Part shown: positions 40,209 through 49,227 of the stretch, piece by piece
How the letters are laid out: every line of letters starts with the position of its first letter
Numbering within the stretch: the stretch's first letter is position 1
Assembly (NCBI RefSeq): GCF_015291625.1
Contig: NZ_CP030047.1
Coordinates: 2,852,001-2,916,000 of the forward strand
Reading direction: 5' to 3'
DNA from: Bradyrhizobium sp. CCBAU 53421
GTDB taxonomy: Bacteria > Pseudomonadota > Alphaproteobacteria > Rhizobiales > Xanthobacteraceae
Length of the DNA: 64,000 bases
Program-made: the position numbers and the translations under genes
The notes under the pieces: model-generated
Database searches by the model: none
Told to the model about the DNA's origin: nothing
The model's input: the letters and a program-made list of their open reading frames with translations, nothing else

Positions 40209-40966
40209 TCAGTTCTTCAGCCGGTAGCCGGTCCTGAAGATCCAGGCCACGATCACCATGCAGGCGATCAGGAAGCCCGCGGTCATGCCGAGGCTGAGTC
40301 CGACGCTGACATCGGCGATCTCGTAGAAGCTCCAGCGGAAGCCGGAGATCAGATAGACCACCGGGTTGAACAGCGTAAGGGTGCGCCAGCCCGACGGCAG
40401 CATGTTCACCGAGTAGAAGCTGCCGCCTAGGAAGGTGAGCGGCGTCACCACCAGCATCGGGATCATCTGCAGCTTCTCGAAGCCGTCGGCCCAGATGCCG
40501 ATGATGAAGCCGAACAGGCTGAAGGTGACCGCCGTCAGCACCAGGAAGGTCAGCATCCACACCGGATGTTGAATATGCAGAGGCACGAAAAGTCCGGCGG
40601 TCGCCAGGATGATCAGGCCGAGGATGATCGACTTGGTGGCGGCCGCGCCGACATAACCGATCACGATCTCGAAATAGGAGATCGGCGCCGACAGGATCTC
40701 GTAGATCGTGCCGGCGAATTTCGGGAAGTAGATGCCGAACGAGGCGTTCGAGATGCTCTGGGTCAGCACCGACAGCATCACGAGCCCGGGCACGATGAAG
40801 GTGCCGTAGCTGACGCCCTCGACCTCGGTGATGCGCGAGCCGATCGCGGCGCCGAACACCACGAAATACAGCGAGGTCGACACCACGGGCGAGACGATGC
40901 TCTGCAGCAGCGTGCGCCAGGTGCGCGCCATTTCGAACAGATAGATCGCCCGGATTGCGCGGTAGT

Positions 40967-40970
<4 letters not shown>
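40209..40970 (-). CDS. ABC-2 type exporter permease
   Basis: The 253-residue membrane protein has six hydrophobic helices and the ABC-2 C-terminal pattern [32 protein letters not shown]. It overlaps the ATPase gene by four bases (ATGA), so the two encode one exporter of the YadGH/NodIJ type. Substrate unknown; no nod genes or nod-box are nearby. Confidence 0.9.
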
Positions 40971-41890
<920 letters not shown>

Positions 41891-42041
41891 GGAGGATCGG
41901 AAGCGTGAGGGAAGAGCGCGCGCGGATTGGGGCCCGGGCGGGCGCGTGATGCGGGTTCAGCCCAGATAAGAACGCATATTCCGTTCTGCAATCACCCGCC
42001 GGGGCAGAAAATTCGTTCTGCGGTGTGGCGGAAAAGCCGCT

Positions 42042-42731
42042 CTAATGCCGCTTCGCCGGTTTCGCCGGCTTCTTGGCGGCTGCCGCCGGGGCGGGGTGCG
42101 CGGGCGGCGCGGTATCGGCGACCTTGGCGACCAGCATGATCTGCACCTGGTTGTTGACCGGCGCGTTGGGTTTGGCCAGGTCGAGCAACTGCTCTTCGCC
42201 GAGCCCGACCGACTGCAGGCGCTTGGGCGCGATCTTGAAGGTGTTGACCAGGATGTCGCGGATCGCGTCGGCGCGCCGTTGGCTCAGCAGCACGTTGTTC
42301 TCGCGCCGTCCGGTCGATTCGATGTGACCGACGATCAGGAAAGTGTAGGGCAGCAGCGAGGAATGCGTCAGTGCATCGGCGATGCGCCCGACGGTCTGGT
42401 AGGAGTCGGGCAGCACGATCGGCGTGTCGACGTCGAACTGGATGTCGGCATTGAATGTCGGCAGGTTGGTCAGGTCGGGGGCGATCGGCGGCCGCTTTTG
42501 CGGCGGCGGCTCGTTCTTCGATCGCGAGCGCGATCGCTCGAGCACTTGCTGGCGCAATGCGGGGACGTCGATCGTTGCGTCCGTCTCGTAATGATTCAGC
42601 TTGGCGATGACGTCGTCGCGCGTGGTCGCGGTCTGTGCCTGTGCTGGGGCAATCGGCGTCGCCAGCAAGACCAGCGTGCCGAGCAGGCCCAAAAGGTCAA
42701 GACTGCGCAGGCCTCGCGTCGAAAGGCGCAT
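42042..42731 (-). CDS. OmpA-like peptidoglycan-binding protein
   Basis: The protein of 229-230 residues has a signal peptide (LLGLLGTLVLLATPIAPAQA), a charged linker, and an OmpA C-terminal domain with HIESTGRRENNVLLSQRRADAIRDILV, the peptidoglycan-binding pattern. The tail is Ala/Pro/Lys-rich. It probably anchors in the periplasm. ATG codons at 42734 and 42731 are adjacent; the preceding gene's TGA overlaps both, so the pair is coupled. Confidence 0.85.
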   Translation of the reverse strand: MRLSTRGLRSLDLLGLLGTLVLLATPIAPAQAQTATTRDDVIAKLNHYETDATIDVPALRQQVLERSRSRSKNEPPPQKRPPIAPDLTNLPTFNADIQFDVDTPIVLPDSYQTVGRIADALTHSSLLPYTFLIVGHIESTGRRENNVLLSQRRADAIRDILVNTFKIAPKRLQSVGLGEEQLLDLAKPNAPVNNQVQIMLVAKVADTAPPAHPAPAAAAKKPAKPAKRH

Positions 42732-43144
42732 CATTGATACCCCGCGTCATTGACCGCCTGGGCGCAATTGCGGCTGACGCCCTTGGCGCTGACAAGGCAG
42801 GGCACCGATTTGCTGGTCTCCTTGGTCGAGCCGCCGCAGACCTTGACGATTTCGCGGGTACATACGTTGGCGACAGTCACGCGCGCCGCGATCCGCTTCT
42901 GGATCGCATCGAGGGTGGAGAAGTAGCTCTCCTTGCACTGCGGCGAGATCACGTCGCGGTTGCGCGACAGGCACTCCTTGAGTCGGTTGGAGTCGAGGTT
43001 GACGCCGCGGCAATTGGCGGTGATATCGGCGCCGCACGCCTTGGCGAGCTGCGCTGCAGAATCGCCAAAGCTCAACGTCTCCGCGACCGCCAGCGACGGC
43101 GCAGTGAGCGCGATGACAAAAAGGAAAAACCCACCCCGGACCAT
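42731..43144 (-). CDS. Exported Cys-rich protein, GLG1/Cys-rich FGFR-like repeats
   Basis: The 137-residue precursor has a signal peptide (FFLFVIALTAPSLAVA) and a mature part with eight cysteines in two similar repeats. Spacing such as CGADITANCRGVNLDSNRLKECL and SPQCKESYF resembles the Cys-rich repeat of Golgi glycoprotein 1. Disulfide formation in the periplasm is likely. Function unknown; the next gene encodes an OmpA-like protein with overlapping start. Confidence 0.7.
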   Translation of the reverse strand: MVRGGFFLFVIALTAPSLAVAETLSFGDSAAQLAKACGADITANCRGVNLDSNRLKECLSRNRDVISPQCKESYFSTLDAIQKRIAARVTVANVCTREIVKVCGGSTKETSKSVPCLVSAKGVSRNCAQAVNDAGYQ

Positions 43145-43233
43145 GGGTCCATCTCAACCCATGAATTCAACTGGGGTCAAGAGCTACGAACAGAGAAGGC
43201 CGCCAAGGAGGGCCACCAAGGAAAGCCACTCTG

Positions 43234-45753
43234 TCACGCCCGTTCCACAAAGCTGTCGACCACCTTCTTCTCGCCGGCCTTTTCGAAGGCGATGGTCAGC
43301 TTGTTGCCGTCGATCTTCACCACATGGCCGTAGCCGAATTTCTGGTGAAACACCCGGTCGTCCAGCGAAAATTCCGACGTCGTGCCCGTCGACTTCGCCA
43401 CCAGCTCGCCCTCGATGACCATCGGGCCGCGCTTGGTGCGAGTGAAGCTATCGGATGAAAAGGAGGATTGCCGCTCCTCGAAGCCGCTGCCGCTGCGCCC
43501 GCCGCCACCGCGGCCGCGGTTGGCCTGGGCGCGCTGCCAGCCGGGGGTCGAATAGCTCGAGCCGAATGATTCGAGGTTGTCGAAGCGCGAGGCGCCATAG
43601 CCGCCGCTGCCGCCCCAGCCCGATCCGCCCTTGGATTCGGTGATCTCGACATTGTGCGCCGGCAGCTCGTCGAGGAAGCGCGAGGGGATCGTGGTCGACC
43701 AGGTGCCATGGATGCGGCGGTTGGTCGCGAAATAAATCTTGGCGCGGCGGCGGGCGCGGGTCAGCCCGACATGGGCGAGGCGGCGCTCCTCCTCGAGCCC
43801 GGCACGGCCCTGTTCGTCGAGCGTGCGCTGGCTCGGGAACAGGCCTTCCTCCCAGCCCGGCAGGAACACGTTGTCGAATTCGAGGCCTTTGGCCGAATGC
43901 AGCGTCATCAGCGACACCGCTTCATCGCCGGCCTCGCCGTCGCGGTCCATCACCAGCGAGATATGTTCGAGAAACCCTTGCAGGTTCTCGAATTCCTCCA
44001 TCGACCGCACCAGCTCCTTGAGGTTGTCGAGCCGGCCCGCGGCATCGGCCGAGCGGTCCTTCTGCCACATCTCCGTATAGCCGCTCTCGTCGAGCACGAT
44101 TTCGGCGAGCTCGGTATGCGAGGTGACTTCGCGCTGGGCGCGCCAACGGTCGAATTGCATGACGAGATCGCGCAACGACCCGCGCGCCTTCGGCTTCAGC
44201 TCATCGGTCTCGACCACGGCGCGCGCCGCCTCGAACAGCGGAATGCGGCGCTTGCGGGCGTGGTCGTGCAGCAGCTGCACGGTGGCATCGCCGAGGCCAC
44301 GTTTCGGCACGTTGACGATGCGCTCGAAGGCGAGATCGTCGGCCGGCGAATTGATGGTGCGCAAGTACGCCAGCGCATCGCGGATCTCGGCGCGCTCGTA
44401 GAATCGGGGACCGCCGATCACGCGATAGGGCAGGCCGAGCGTGACGAAGCGGTCCTCGAACTCGCGCATCTGGAACGAGGCGCGGACCAGGATGGCGACG
44501 TCGTTGAGGTTTTCGCCCGAGCGCTGCAGCTCCTCGAGCTCCTCGCCGATCGCGCGCGCTTCCTCCTCCGAATCCCAGGAGCCGGTGACGGTGACCTTCT
44601 CGCCGTCGACATCCTCTGTGCGCAGCGTCTTGCCGAGCCGGCCCTCATTGTGCGCGATCAGATGCGAGGCCGCGGCGAGGATGTGGCCGGTGGAGCGGTA
44701 ATTGCGCTCGAGGCGGATCACCTTGGCACCGGGGAAATCGTGCTCGAAGCGCAGGATGTTGTCGACCTCGGCGCCGCGCCAGCCATAGATCGACTGGTCG
44801 TCGTCGCCGACGCAGCAGATGTTTCGGGGCGGCGCGGACGGCGGAGCCAGCGCCGGCTGGGCGGTGGCGTCTTCCTTCGCCGGTTCAGCGTCGGTCGCTC
44901 CGGGAATGATTGCCGAGATCGGAAGACCCGGCCGCGACGGTGCCTGCGACAGCAGCCGCAGCCATAGATACTGCGCGACGTTGGTGTCCTGATATTCGTC
45001 GACCAGGATGAACCTGAAGCGGTTCTGGTACTGCCGCAGCACGTCCGGATTCTCGCGGAACAGCCTGATGTTCTCGAGCAAGAGGTCGCCGAAGTCGGCG
45101 GCGTTGAGGATCTTCAACCGCTCCTGATAGGTCGCGTAGATCTTGCCGCCCTTGCCGTTGCCGAACGAGGCGGCCTCGCCCGCCGGCACCTGCGACGGCG
45201 ACAGCCCGCGGTTCTTCCAGCTGTCGATCAGGCCGGCCAGCATCCGCGCCGGCCAGCGCTTGTCGTCGATGTTCTCGGCCTGCAGCAATTGCTTCAAGAG
45301 CCGCACCTGGTCGTCGACGTCGAGCACCGTGAAGTTGGATTTCAGCTGCACCAGCTCGGCATGGATGCGCAGGATGCGGCCGCCGATCGAGTGGAAGGTG
45401 CCGAGCCACGGCATGCCCTCGACCGCCTGGCCCAGCATCTGGCCGAGCCGCAGCTTCATCTCGCGCGCCGCCTTGTTGGTGAAGGTCACCGACAGGATTT
45501 CCTGCGGCCGCGCGCGGCCCTGGCTCAGGATATGGGCGATGCGCGTGGTCAGCACGCGCGTCTTGCCGGTGCCGGCACCGGCCAGCACCAGCACGGGTCC
45601 GTCGAGCGTCTCGACCGCCTCGCGCTGCTCCGGATTGAGGCCGTTGAGATATTGCGGAACGCCCGCCGCCGCCCGCGCACGCGCGGCGATGCCGCCAGCC
45701 ACCGGCTGGTGCTCGGGAACGCCGCGAGGGGGCAATTTGCTTGGCTCGGTCAT
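43234..45753 (-). CDS. uvrD: UvrD/PcrA-type DNA helicase
   Basis: Superfamily 1A 3'-5' helicase acting in mismatch and excision repair. I start at the ATG at 45753 (MTEPSKLPPRG), giving 839 residues; the frame extends to 45900 but the extra part is not family-like. Seen: Walker A AGTGKT at 60-65, LVDEYQDTN motif II, DDDQSIYGWRGA motif III, LERNYRST motif IV, VSLMTLHSAKGLEFDNVFL motif V, and VGLTRARRR motif VI. The C-terminal end (VVKIDGNKLTIAFEKAGEKKVVDSFV) is the Tudor-like domain seen in PcrA. Confidence 0.95.
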   Translation of the reverse strand: MTEPSKLPPRGVPEHQPVAGGIAARARAAAGVPQYLNGLNPEQREAVETLDGPVLVLAGAGTGKTRVLTTRIAHILSQGRARPQEILSVTFTNKAAREMKLRLGQMLGQAVEGMPWLGTFHSIGGRILRIHAELVQLKSNFTVLDVDDQVRLLKQLLQAENIDDKRWPARMLAGLIDSWKNRGLSPSQVPAGEAASFGNGKGGKIYATYQERLKILNAADFGDLLLENIRLFRENPDVLRQYQNRFRFILVDEYQDTNVAQYLWLRLLSQAPSRPGLPISAIIPGATDAEPAKEDATAQPALAPPSAPPRNICCVGDDDQSIYGWRGAEVDNILRFEHDFPGAKVIRLERNYRSTGHILAAASHLIAHNEGRLGKTLRTEDVDGEKVTVTGSWDSEEEARAIGEELEELQRSGENLNDVAILVRASFQMREFEDRFVTLGLPYRVIGGPRFYERAEIRDALAYLRTINSPADDLAFERIVNVPKRGLGDATVQLLHDHARKRRIPLFEAARAVVETDELKPKARGSLRDLVMQFDRWRAQREVTSHTELAEIVLDESGYTEMWQKDRSADAAGRLDNLKELVRSMEEFENLQGFLEHISLVMDRDGEAGDEAVSLMTLHSAKGLEFDNVFLPGWEEGLFPSQRTLDEQGRAGLEEERRLAHVGLTRARRRAKIYFATNRRIHGTWSTTIPSRFLDELPAHNVEITESKGGSGWGGSGGYGASRFDNLESFGSSYSTPGWQRAQANRGRGGGGRSGSGFEERQSSFSSDSFTRTKRGPMVIEGELVAKSTGTTSEFSLDDRVFHQKFGYGHVVKIDGNKLTIAFEKAGEKKVVDSFVERA

Positions 45754-46045
45754 ACGCGAATCGTCTCGGCCCCACGATGGCACCGCGGGACGGTGAAGGG
45801 GAGCCTTCTTAACAGGGATTGAGGGCCATATAGGACCTGATCGGCCGTTTTGACAGGTTTTATCGCGGCCACCTGGAACGGTTTTGGCAGCAGTGCACAA
45901 CCAGCCCGGTTCCCGAAATCGGCGAAAATTTCGCGATTTCGCGGTCAGGAACCAGCGTTTCTCCGCAGAATTGTTTCAACGAATGCGGCGCCGGGCAAAC
46001 GCCCGCGCCAGGAAACGAGCAAGGAAACGAAGCGGAGATTGGATC

Positions 46046-46219
46046 ATGTTGAGCTGGGTCGTCACATTCCTGGTCATCGCCCTGATCGCGGGCATTCTGG
46101 GCTTCGGCGGCATCGCCGGCGCCTCGATCGAAATCGCCAAGGCGATCTTCTTCATCGCCATCATCCTGTTCCTGGTGTCGGCGGTGATCGGATTGGCGCG
46201 CGGCCGCACGAGGGTCTAG
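46046..46219 (+). CDS. Small DUF1328 (YtjA) membrane protein
   Basis: The 57-residue protein has two hydrophobic helices and the family sequence [20 protein letters not shown] followed by [28 protein letters not shown] precedes the ATG at 46046. In related bacteria the family is often stress-inducible; no clear EcfG-type promoter is visible here. Stand-alone. Confidence 0.9.
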   Translation: MLSWVVTFLVIALIAGILGFGGIAGASIEIAKAIFFIAIILFLVSAVIGLARGRTRV

Positions 46220-46287
46220 CGAGGCGGGTTTTTTCTGACGCGTTTTCTTTACGCGAACCGGCGGCCACTTCGCTTGAAAACGCTATG

Positions 46288-46803
46288 CTATTTCTTCGAG
46301 GGCATCGCCACGTTGCGGCCGATGCCCTCGGGACGCTGTACGCCCGTGTAGCAATCCACGATCGCTTGCGCCCGGGCGCGGATGTCGGGCGGAAACGGTG
46401 CAACCTTGCGCGCCTCCATGTCGATGTGCAGCGTGAGGTTTTCCGAGGTCGCGGACAGCCAGCCCTCGGTGGCGTGGCGCAGCTCCTCGAACGTGTGCAG
46501 CCGCTTCTCGTCGGCACCGAGCAGGAAAACCGAGACCTGCACGGGATCGCCGAGGTGAACTTCCCGCAAGTACCGGACGTGACACTCGGCGGTGAAGGTC
46601 GAGCAGTGCCGCGCCTTCATGTAGGCCGGCCCGATGCCGAGCTGCAGCCACATCTCGTCGATGGCGCGGTCGAACATCACATTGTAGTAGGCCATGTTGA
46701 GATGGCCGTTATAATCGATCCATTGCGGCTCGATCTGCATTACCGATGATTTGAACGGGGCTGATGGAAGCGGCATCTCGCTGGCGGCAGTCACTGAGGT
46801 CAT
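46288..46803 (-). CDS. Hotdog-fold acyl-CoA thioesterase
   Basis: The 171-residue protein carries the 4-hydroxybenzoyl-CoA thioesterase-type motif QWIDYNGHLNMAYYNVMFDRAIDEMW, with the conserved Asp/Gly/His region. Length is typical. Divergent from a flavoprotein dehydrogenase. Acyl substrate unknown. Confidence 0.85.
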   Translation of the reverse strand: MTSVTAASEMPLPSAPFKSSVMQIEPQWIDYNGHLNMAYYNVMFDRAIDEMWLQLGIGPAYMKARHCSTFTAECHVRYLREVHLGDPVQVSVFLLGADEKRLHTFEELRHATEGWLSATSENLTLHIDMEARKVAPFPPDIRARAQAIVDCYTGVQRPEGIGRNVAMPSKK

Positions 46804-46936
46804 TTCCCATTCCCCGTTCGTTGGCGTTCGAGCATGAACTTTTCTGTGACTCCGGTGTCTACTTTTTCAAGTCAGGCTCTCTTGACCCCTTATACAAGCT
46901 TTGCCACGGTCGGCTAAAGCCGGGAGGAAATTCGAC

Positions 46937-48361
46937 GTGGCGACAATGATTTCGAGCAATGTGACGCGACCCGAGCCGCAGGCCCTGAAGCGCGCGATCG
47001 ACGCGCTGGCGGCGCGGTTCGGCAATCGGCTCGTGACGTCGCAGGCGGTGCGCGAACAGCACGCCCATACCACCACCTGGCTGCCGACCCAGCCGCCGGA
47101 CGCCGTGGTGATGGCGCAGGAGACGGCCGACATCCAGGACGTGGTGCGGATCTGCTCGGCAAACCGCGTGCCCGTCATCGCGTTCGGTACCGGAACCTCG
47201 CTCGAGGGCCAGGTCAACGCGCCCGCAGGCGGCGTCTGCATCGATCTGCGCGACATGAACAAGGTGCTCGAAGTGCATGCCGAGGACCTCGACTGCGTGA
47301 TCCAGCCCGGCGTGACGCGGAAGGCGCTGAACGAGCATCTGCGCGACCAAGGCCTGTTCTTCCCGATCGATCCCGGCGCCGATGCCTCGCTCGGCGGCAT
47401 GACCTCGACCCGCGCCTCCGGCACCAATGCCGTGCGCTACGGCACCATGCGCGAGAACGTGCTGGCGCTGAAGGTGGTGCGCGGCGATGGCGAGATCATC
47501 ACGACCGGCACGCGCGCCAAGAAGTCGTCGGCCGGCTATGACCTGACGCATCTGTTCGTCGGCGCCGAAGGCACGCTCGGCATCATCTCCGAGCTGACCA
47601 TCCGCCTGCGCGGCATCCCCGACACGATCGCGGCTGCCGCCTGTTCGTTCGAGACCGTGCGTGGCGCCTGCCAGGCCACCATCCTCGCGATCCAGACCGG
47701 CATTCCGGTTGCCCGGATCGAGCTGCTCAATGCCGCGCAGGTCAAGGCCTGCAACAATTATTCGAAGCTGTCGCTGCCGGAGACGCCGCTGCTGCTGCTT
47801 GAATTCCACGGCAGCGAGGTCGAGGTCGCCGAGCAGTCGAAGAATTTCCGCGACATCGCCGCCGAGTGCGGCGGCGGTGACTTCACCTGGACCACCAAGC
47901 CGGAGGACCGCACCAAGCTGTGGCAAGCCCGGCACGATGCCTACTGGTCGGTGAAGGCGATCCGTCCCGGCGATAGCATCGGCGTCGTCGCAACCGACGT
48001 CTGCGTGCCGATCTCGCGGCTTGCCGACTGCGTCACCGAGACCGAGGATGATCTGAAGCGGCTCAACCTGCTATCGCCGATCGTCGGCCATGTCGGCGAC
48101 GGCAATTTCCACTGCTCACTGGTCTGCGACGTCAACGACAAGGGCGAGATGGCGCGCGGCGAGGAGTTCATGCACCGCCTGGTCGAACGCGCCCAGGCGA
48201 TGGACGGCACCTGCACCGGCGAGCACGGCATCGGCCAGGGCAAGCAGAAATATCTGAAGGCCGAGCTCGGGGTGGAGGCGCTCGACGCGATGCGGGCGCT
48301 GAAGCAGGCGCTCGATCCGCAGAACATCTTCAATCCCGGCAAGATCGTTCCTGCCGTATAA
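46937..48361 (+). CDS. FAD-linked D-2-hydroxyacid dehydrogenase (GlcD/D-lactate type)
   Basis: The 474-residue flavoprotein has the PCMH-type FAD-binding fold with FGTGTSLEGQVNAP, LGGMTSTRASGTNAVRYGTM and LFVGAEGTLGIISELTIRL. The C-terminal substrate domain ends with GHVGDGNFHCSL and GEHGIGQGKQKYL, typical of D-lactate or glycolate dehydrogenases. Electron acceptor probably a cytochrome or quinone. I choose the GTG at 46937 because GGAGG is 9 bases upstream; ATG at 46946 is the alternative. Confidence 0.9.
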   Translation: MATMISSNVTRPEPQALKRAIDALAARFGNRLVTSQAVREQHAHTTTWLPTQPPDAVVMAQETADIQDVVRICSANRVPVIAFGTGTSLEGQVNAPAGGVCIDLRDMNKVLEVHAEDLDCVIQPGVTRKALNEHLRDQGLFFPIDPGADASLGGMTSTRASGTNAVRYGTMRENVLALKVVRGDGEIITTGTRAKKSSAGYDLTHLFVGAEGTLGIISELTIRLRGIPDTIAAAACSFETVRGACQATILAIQTGIPVARIELLNAAQVKACNNYSKLSLPETPLLLLEFHGSEVEVAEQSKNFRDIAAECGGGDFTWTTKPEDRTKLWQARHDAYWSVKAIRPGDSIGVVATDVCVPISRLADCVTETEDDLKRLNLLSPIVGHVGDGNFHCSLVCDVNDKGEMARGEEFMHRLVERAQAMDGTCTGEHGIGQGKQKYLKAELGVEALDAMRALKQALDPQNIFNPGKIVPAV

Positions 48362-48393
48362 CCAACCGGATCTTCCGTCCACGGGACGTTGCG

Positions 48394-48786
48394 ATGTGGT
48401 TGTTCAACAAGGCCAAGCGGAAGGACATCTGGGACGATCCCGCGGTGCAGCCGCTCGGCGATATCGAGGCGGCGCAGCGGATTCGTGCGATCTGCCGCGA
48501 CGCCGCCGGCTGCGCTGAGGCGGTCGGCTCGCCCGACAAGCGCCCGCCGAAGAAGCAGCAGATCGAGCGCGACCGCTACGAGCGCGCCGCCAAGGTCGCG
48601 ATGGAGACCGCGATGAAGATCTCCGACGAGCTGGTGCGGGATTCCGCGGTGCGCGAGATCGTCGGTCTCTGCATGAAGGCCAACAACATCAAGACGGGGC
48701 GGGCGCTGTTCCGCGCCATCCACGCGGGCTCGATCAAGGCGGAGGTGCTCAAGGAGCATCCGACGCTGGAGGGGGAGCAGGCGTGA
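48394..48786 (+). CDS. Conserved hypothetical protein, 130 residues
   Basis: Soluble, highly charged, helix-rich protein beginning MWLFNKAKRKDIWDDPAVQP, with ERAAKVAMETAMKISDELVRDSAVREIVGLCMKANN in the centre. Only two near-central Cys (RAICRDAAGC) and no signal peptide. It lies 32 bases after the flavoprotein stop and may share its transcript. Function unknown. Confidence 0.7.
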   Translation: MWLFNKAKRKDIWDDPAVQPLGDIEAAQRIRAICRDAAGCAEAVGSPDKRPPKKQQIERDRYERAAKVAMETAMKISDELVRDSAVREIVGLCMKANNIKTGRALFRAIHAGSIKAEVLKEHPTLEGEQA

Positions 48787-48810
48787 GCTGTTTCGACCGA
48801 AGTAAATCCT

Positions 48811-48896
48811 GTAGCCCGGATGGAGCGAAGCGAAATCCGGGACGGTTCATCGGCGTACGAGAGATCCCGGATTGCGCTTCGCTCCATCCGGGCTAC
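48811..48896. repeat. REP-like element, GTAGCCCGGATG family, copy B
   Basis: GTAGCCCGGATGGAGCGAAG at the left, CTTCGCTCCATCCGGGCTAC at the right: perfect complementary arms. The arms carry compensatory differences from copy A (GGAGCGAAG against GAAGCGCAG), which suggests selection for base pairing or separate founder variants. Confidence 0.9.
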
Positions 48897-49130
48897 GGAC
48901 TAGCCGGGGAGGCGCATTGCCAAAAAAATCGAAAACAACCCCATGCAAAGTAGCCGGCGGTGGCCTGCGTTCGACAAGGCTGCTTGACACGTCGGGCAAC
49001 TCACGGGTATTTTTCCAATATTCCGAAATCGCGCAGACGCACGCTCGCCCCAAGGTGCCTATGGCATTTGCGTGGTTCTGTGACCGACGTTTCCGCGTCG
49101 TCACGGCCGATAGCGATATGCGGTAGCCCC

Positions 49131-49218
49131 GTAGCCCGGATGAAGCGTAAGCGAAATCCGGGGCTGCTCATCGACGCGCGAGAGGATCCCGGATTGCGCT
49201 GCGCTTCATCCGGGCTAC
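49131..49218. repeat. REP-like element, GTAGCCCGGATG family, copy C
   Basis: GTAGCCCGGATGAAGCGTAAGC at the left pairs with GCGCTTCATCCGGGCTAC at the right. Same orientation as copies A and B. It ends 10 bases before the stop codon of the SulP gene. Confidence 0.9.
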
Positions 49219-49227
49219 GGACCTGAT

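Larger units (their letters stand above)
48787..49227. other. 441-base noncoding stretch with two REP-like elements
   Basis: Contains REP-like copies B and C (listed) and, between them, 234 bases of unique sequence. Open frames through the spacer start inside the repeats and have no credible start or domain, so I call no gene. Confidence 0.75.

Noticed and set aside
45754..46045. Possible EcfG-type promoter before the DUF1328 gene
   Set aside because: GGAAC words exist at about 45879 and 45949, but no CGTT lies at the needed distance.
48872..49126. An 84-codon open frame between REP copies B and C
   Set aside because: It starts inside copy B, and its N-terminus (MRFAPSGLRTSRGG) is typical of translated REP sequence. 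No ribosome-binding site.
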